Shown here piece after piece: positions 59,401-64,000 of a stretch of DNA of 64,000 nt. Made by a program: the position numbers and the translations under genes. The DNA comes from Aotearoamyces nothofagi. Its lineage: Eukaryota > Ascomycota > Leotiomycetes > Leotiales > Tympanidaceae. The notes beneath the pieces were generated by a model. That model had not been told where the DNA came from and searched no databases. It saw only the letters and a list, made by a program, of their open reading frames with translations. Each line of letters starts with the position of its first letter. Within the stretch, counting starts at the first letter, position 1. The DNA lies in NCBI GenBank assembly GCA_015345905.1, contig JADDTR010000011.1, forward strand, positions 62,001-126,000. Direction: 5' to 3'.

Positions 59401-60313
59401 CAGTAGTACTTTTCAGACGTTCTTCCTCCACGATATCATTGTCCAGGGTGCGTGTTGGCACATTTGGGAATGTATCCGGGCCTGGTACGCCTAGGAAGGA
59501 TCGATCATCTTGGGCCTCGAATTCACATATCAACAGGCCCGTACTACCTGCAGAGATGTGCATGGCACACCAGAATTGAAGGTCCTCCCCATAAAGCACC
59601 TTTAAAGACACCGTGAAAATGTCTAGGTAGTTAGTCCCTGCGGGGTCAGGGCCTGTCTCCCACATATGGCCTACTCGTGCAAGAAAGTCGTCTTTCTGGC
59701 CATCTCCTAGGATATCATAAAATGAAGCTACTCTAAATAAGTCATCTGGGTCGCGACCTAAGACATCCTTGCTGTTCTCACTGACGATTCTAACGATTAG
59801 AGCTCTTTCATCGTTGTATTCCAAGGCTACCAGAGCGCCATATGACTGGATTGTGCCAGGAATATGAACCGGCCCGTCTTCGCAGCAACGAAAGACCGGG
59901 CTAGCATTGCTTGTAAAGCTTCCGGGCATCGCACCCAGAATACCTTCAGAGTTTTCGAGCACCATACGGCTCCTCCCTGAAATATATTGTGTCCTCCGTG
60001 CTTCTTTGTCATCCTTTCCAGGTGAATTGTCGATTTCATCTACTTTGGAAGCCAATTTCTGAATATTTTCGTCGGATGGCGTAGCCGGCCAAAGTGATCG
60101 TCCACATTCTCTCGGCCCAGTAATATCAGCAGTTCCGTCAAAGTTTTTTGGCTGCTCGTCGTTGACAACCGGGGCAGCTTGTGGTTCTTCATCGTTGCCG
60201 TTACCGCCGCACTTAGCATCCACTACGTTTCGAATGGGGAAAATTCGTTCAATTTTGAAATCGTCAGAAGAGAAGACAGTGGCCGTCGAATCCTGTCCTT
60301 CGGATCGGGACAT
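56462..60313 (-). CDS. fphA: fungal phytochrome, hybrid histidine kinase
   Basis: Three minus-strand exons, 60313-56873, 56818-56664 and 56600-56462, give 1,244 aa. The order is a disordered N-terminus, PAS with the biliverdin-attachment region FRCCEDGPVHIPGTIQ (Cys144), GAF (about 325-520), PHY (about 530-690), HisKA with SHEVRTPLNAIL (His723), HATPase (QVLSNVTSNAFQN, QDGGIGMSE, GLGLAVVARYV), and a receiver domain with VLMDLQMP (Asp1145) and VLKPIDY. Expected action is red/far-red or temperature sensing through His-Asp relay to the HOG pathway. Two pocket positions look unusual: PASDIL instead of PASDIP (Leu403), and TCQSY where most phytochromes have a His (Gln484). Kinase and receiver catalytic residues are kept. 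Exons 2 and 3 complete the receiver domain. Confidence 0.94.
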
Positions 60314-61970
60314 GCTCGAGCTCCACTGCCTTTAAGCACTCGACGTCGAAGCAATTCGACTTGCATAGTGTGTCTGTGGAGGAGGCAGAAGAGAGCTGGG
60401 GCGGACTGATGGGATTCTTAGGTTTCCCACAGCGTAATAACGGTCGCAATTTGCCGGCTTTAGGGAGAGGTCAAGGATCCGGGGTGGATGTTCTCGCCAA
60501 ATCATCGATAAGTCGTATGATTGCCCTACGGATCCAGCACTCGTTTACCCTGGACGTTATCTGCAACTGGGATTGATACAGCAGCATTCGAAGGGTGCAT
60601 ATCCACCGTTTTGTGGCAATTTCCGATCGTTCACAATGTGATAGGCCATTCCAAGGCTCGGACGTGGAGAATTGAGCTGCGGCTCCGGTGCTCCAGCTGG
60701 ACAAGGGTGACAGCACTACAGGAACAGGTAACGGCAATTCCGGAGAGCGAGCAGTTGAGCAGCGAGCAAGCAGTGAGCAAGCAAGCAAGCAGTGGTGAGC
60801 ACTGGCCAAACACCAAGCACTAAGCACCGTTTCATACAGTAGATTCCCCTGCGCGAGCAAACCAATCCCATCCCGCTCTCCGCCACTGTTCAGCCCGACC
60901 TTATTACCTATGCGGTATCGGCCACGGCCAACAAAGAGTCTAGATGTGCGGTAGGTGTGCATCCGCCGCTTACGGACAATTCATTGTCGGTGGATCATGA
61001 AACCCGCCATTTGGTGAATTGGAGATGTGGTCTTAATCTCTATTTTCTTGCTCTTTGACCAGTGATCCTTTTACTGGTATTCTGATACACCTGCTATGCA
61101 TTGGCAGGAGATCGGGTAAAGATATTGCACCCGTCAAGCAGTCATCTGAAGGGAATTCCATCTTCATCGACTTCTAGTTAGCCACAAGGCTGAAGCTGCA
61201 CGCGACATGATGCTATTACCCTGAACGGTATGGTGTGCCAAAGTGGAAACTTGTAGAGATGGATTTTGATGTCTTTGTAAAGTATGTTTATACGCATATT
61301 GTTTGCCCTTTAAAGAGGCGGTTCTTGCAGTAAAGTAATCACTCTACTGTATATGAAATGGCTACTGGCAGAGACATTTGATCATACACTACTATATATA
61401 AATTGTAAAAGGCACATCTCTAGCCTGACCGGTAACAAGTACTATAATTAAAGCGGCACCTTTATAAGGGTTGTGGGGAGCATCTCAAAAGTCATGTACT
61501 CCTTGTCCATGGTTGAAACAGGCGATTACAGAGTAATAGTACCGTAATGCGAGGATCTTAAGATTTGAGGATTGTATTTAACAATCAAGGTAGACAGAAA
61601 ATACACGCCGTCGGGGAATGTCTGGATGCGACTTATGTCCTTTTGAACGTTACTTTCATACAAGACCGAGTACTAAATTTAAGGATAGGTGATTGAAGTT
61701 ATGAAACCACATCACCATAGCTACTGATTCGTCCTTATGGGATGCAACCTTGCAAGTAGACCATAAAACAGTCGGGATAAGCAGACCTGGATTGTTGTAT
61801 TTAGTCGCCTGTCAAAACTATATCTGATGGTTTCGTTGTTCCGTAGGATAATGAGGATATGTTTGCATGGCACGTGTGAGGATAGAACAGCAGACCGAAT
61901 TGCTAACACTGTGGTTGGAAAATACTCAAGACAAGAGTATCTAGAATTCTATCTCCAGATCACACATCTA
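60314..61970. other. phytochrome upstream region and Sas10 3' flank
   Basis: About 1.65 kb. 60,314-60,960 is moderately GC-rich and should be the phytochrome promoter and leader. It includes a short AGCAAGCAGTG-like repeat near 60,745-60,795. 61,000-61,970 is AT-leaning spacer and the 3' flank of the Sas10 gene. A 163-codon minus-strand frame at 60,471-60,962 has no recognisable feature and is not called. Confidence 0.5.
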
Positions 61971-63912
61971 TTACAATTTTATACTCTTGATGAGGCCAGT
62001 CTTAATACCCGTCTTCTCACCTCCATAGCCTCCCCGCTCCTCGCCACCCTTGTACACCGCTCTAGTGCTTGCCAACTTCTTCATCTTCTTCTCGTACTGC
62101 TTCTTCTTTTTGACACGTGGGTTTCGTACGTCCTTCTTCCTCTTCGGCGCCAAGCCCTTGTTTTTCTCAATGACGTATCCGATAGCTCTCTTGCCATCAT
62201 CACCTACGTCGCCCTCCACGACGCGGACTGTTGCGTTTTCTGCCTTTGCGGCCGCTATAGCATCATATCGCTCGTTCTTGTCGTCTTTTCGCTTCTTTGA
62301 GGTTTGAGCTATCATATCATAATATTCATCCTCCTCATCACGGAGGACAGCAGCAGTTTCTCCACCATCATCTTCGTCACCACTTTCTCCTCCCAGCTCA
62401 GTTCCTCGCCCATACTCATCGAGCTTCTTCCCTCTCCTCTCTGCCTCGACATTAAGTCTAGCCTGGCGATCTCGCAAACGCTCACGATATGGCAAATCCG
62501 CGTCACCGCCTGCATCTCGGCCTGCATCCGCACGTTTGTTTGCTTTTTGGGCAATCTGAGAAGTATAGAACCTGAGACTCTTCTTCTTCGCTGCTTTCTC
62601 AGCTGCGCTGCGGGCATCGAGAGATTCCTCCTCGCCAAAATCAGAATCGTCATCTGCAATCACAGCAGCTCGCTTGGGTGCCAAAGTCTTGACAGGCTTC
62701 TTTGACTTGGGGATGAGAGTCGAGAGGTCAGCAAGTTCTTCCTCTGCTGCACGAATTCGCGCATTGCGGGCCTTTAATGCTTCCGCGGATGCAGCTTCGC
62801 GGGCAAGCTCCTTTCTGCCCTTCTTGGTAGACTGCCTCTTTAAGACTGCGGGGATATCTTCTCCGCTAGAGAGTGGCATCTCTTCATCGGAGACGCCATC
62901 CTCACTAAGGCCATCACCTTCCGAGGCCACGGATTCCTTAAGTACTTTAACCTTGCACCAAAGCTCACGACATTGTAAAAGACTGTCCATCACGCTGTGA
63001 TCCCTTAGTTCCATAGGATCCAGTGCTGCTGACTTGCCATTGCCATCTTTAGCTGAAGATGTAAGGAGAGCAAAGTACATTGTAAGAGCACCCAAATATG
63101 CAGCCAATGCACGGCATTTCACGACCAGTACACTTGTCGGTTGAGTTGTAGTCGTACTAGCCACTAGCTGAAGCTCCTGAAGTAGCGGCTGTAGCAGAAG
63201 GAATTCGTTTGCTAGAAATTCAAATTCGGGGTATCTCGTATGCAGTATCCTCAGTCTCTCTTCAGCTCCCATATCATCAGTAATCTCCACATCCTTTAAC
63301 ACTTCAGTCACCACGTCGCCTTCGTTATCTTCTTCTGCCGCTTCAAGCCACTCGTTTTCGTCAAAGCCAAAATCTGCCTCTGACATGTTCTGCAGTTTCT
63401 TCTGTTGTAGCCGTTTAGCTTCTGCTTCCTCCTCTAAAGCATCTGCCTCCGTCTCAATGTTGTCTGCATTATAGTAATCCTTTTTGGAAGATCCCCATCC
63501 GCCAGCATCTTCATCTTCTTCCTCCTCTCCTCCAGATTCTCCCGAGTCCGCAGTAGCCTTCGGTGTTTTATTTAATTTTCGAGCAGTGCTGTCGTCTTCT
63601 ACATCATCTTCATCATCAGAGCTTGAGTATCCGAGGACTTCTTCATCCGATGGCTGCAGGAAAGCATCTGTGATTGGTTAGTAAATAATCAGTACCATAG
63701 CATCGCATCAAACTACCTTGCTCCTCCCACTTCCGCCGCCGTTTGGCATCTGGTCCATCATCAAGTAGCACCTTGTCCCGGTTGATGTGAAATTCGTCCT
63801 CAGAATCAGCGACATCTTCGTAGGTACGAATAGGACCTAATTTGCCATCCGCTTTGTTGAATTCTTTGGGCCCTGTAGGCGCATGACTGGATGCCTTTCT
63901 TTTTTTGGCCAT
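61971..63912 (-). CDS. sas10: Sas10/Utp3 ribosome biogenesis factor
   Basis: Two minus-strand exons, 63912-63717 and 63667-61971, are joined over a 49-nt intron with a CTAAC branch site, giving 630 aa. The protein is highly charged, with acidic runs (SSSDDEDDVEDD, GGEEEEDEDAGGW) followed by NMSEADFGFDENEWL. A Sas10/Utp3/C1D domain lies at about 195-290 (ERLRILHTRYPEFEFLANEF). The conserved basic Sas10 C-terminal domain ends the protein (NKGLAPKRKKDVRNPRVKKK, YEKKMKK, GGEKTGIKTGLIKSIKL). It is a nucleolar component of the small-subunit processome, needed for 18S rRNA processing and linked to silencing in yeast. The start MAKKRKASSHAP is the first ATG, and the conserved NKADGKLGPIRTYEDVADSED block follows at once. 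Confidence 0.95.
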
Positions 63913-64000
63913 CTTTGTATTTATGGAAATGTTGTGATTAACAAGCGTAAGAAACCGTCCTTCCAAGATCTCATAATCGATTTCTCTGAACACTTTTTCT

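Noticed and set aside
60471-60962. 163-codon minus-strand open frame upstream of the phytochrome
   Set aside because: Composition follows local AGCAAGC repeats, with no domain. It is probably leader or promoter DNA.

Overview
This window is nuclear DNA from a filamentous ascomycete (Pezizomycotina). The basis is the gene content (SFT2, LARP1-type and Sas10 housekeeping genes, a fungal phytochrome, a PDR-type ABC transporter, a C2H2/fungal_trans regulator, a RON1/Ndt80-type factor), the short introns (mostly 45-140 nt, GT-AG, with CTAAC or CTGAC branch sites) and the compact layout. The genus cannot be read from the sequence. Fifteen protein genes are supported. Most needed exon joining across introns, and exon coordinates are given in each entry. 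No tRNA, rRNA, CRISPR array or recognisable mobile element was seen.

Layout. 1-11 kb is housekeeping: the start of a Q/N-rich putative regulator on the minus strand, a 3-kb low-complexity divergent intergenic region, SFT2 (Golgi vesicle transport) and a LARP1-like RNA-binding protein. At 11-12.7 kb there is a simple-repeat block with a 142-base assembly gap. 12.7-24.4 kb is an N-acetylglucosamine (GlcNAc) catabolic cluster: dac1 (GlcNAc-6-P deacetylase), ron1 (its Ndt80-like regulator), nag3 (GH3 N-acetylglucosaminidase fused to acetyltransferase domains), hxk3 (GlcNAc kinase-type hexokinase) and dam1 (glucosamine-6-P deaminase). Together these take chitin-derived GlcNAc to fructose-6-P. 26.4-31.0 kb is a full PDR/CDR ABC transporter.

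32.0-40.6 kb encodes a giant (about 2,718 aa) sacsin-like protein with two HSP90-type ATPase modules and a C-terminal BTB/POZ domain. This is the most unusual gene of the window. 40.9-52.9 kb is an accessory, redox-rich stretch: a phenol-2-monooxygenase-type flavoprotein, a C2H2 transcription factor, a short-chain dehydrogenase, a NodB-type polysaccharide deacetylase and a salicylate-hydroxylase-type flavoprotein. It looks like a small aromatic-catabolic or secondary-metabolic neighbourhood. 53.3-54.9 kb holds an 18-bp minisatellite beside a stand-alone SRA-YDG (methyl-DNA reader) protein. 56.5-60.3 kb is a hybrid histidine kinase phytochrome with odd chromophore-pocket residues, and 62.0-63.9 kb is the ribosome-biogenesis factor Sas10/Utp3.

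All gene structures are hand-built from reading frames, splice signals and remembered family sequences. No similarity search was run. The least certain points are the 5' ends of ron1, hxk3 and nag3, and the identity of the first partial gene.
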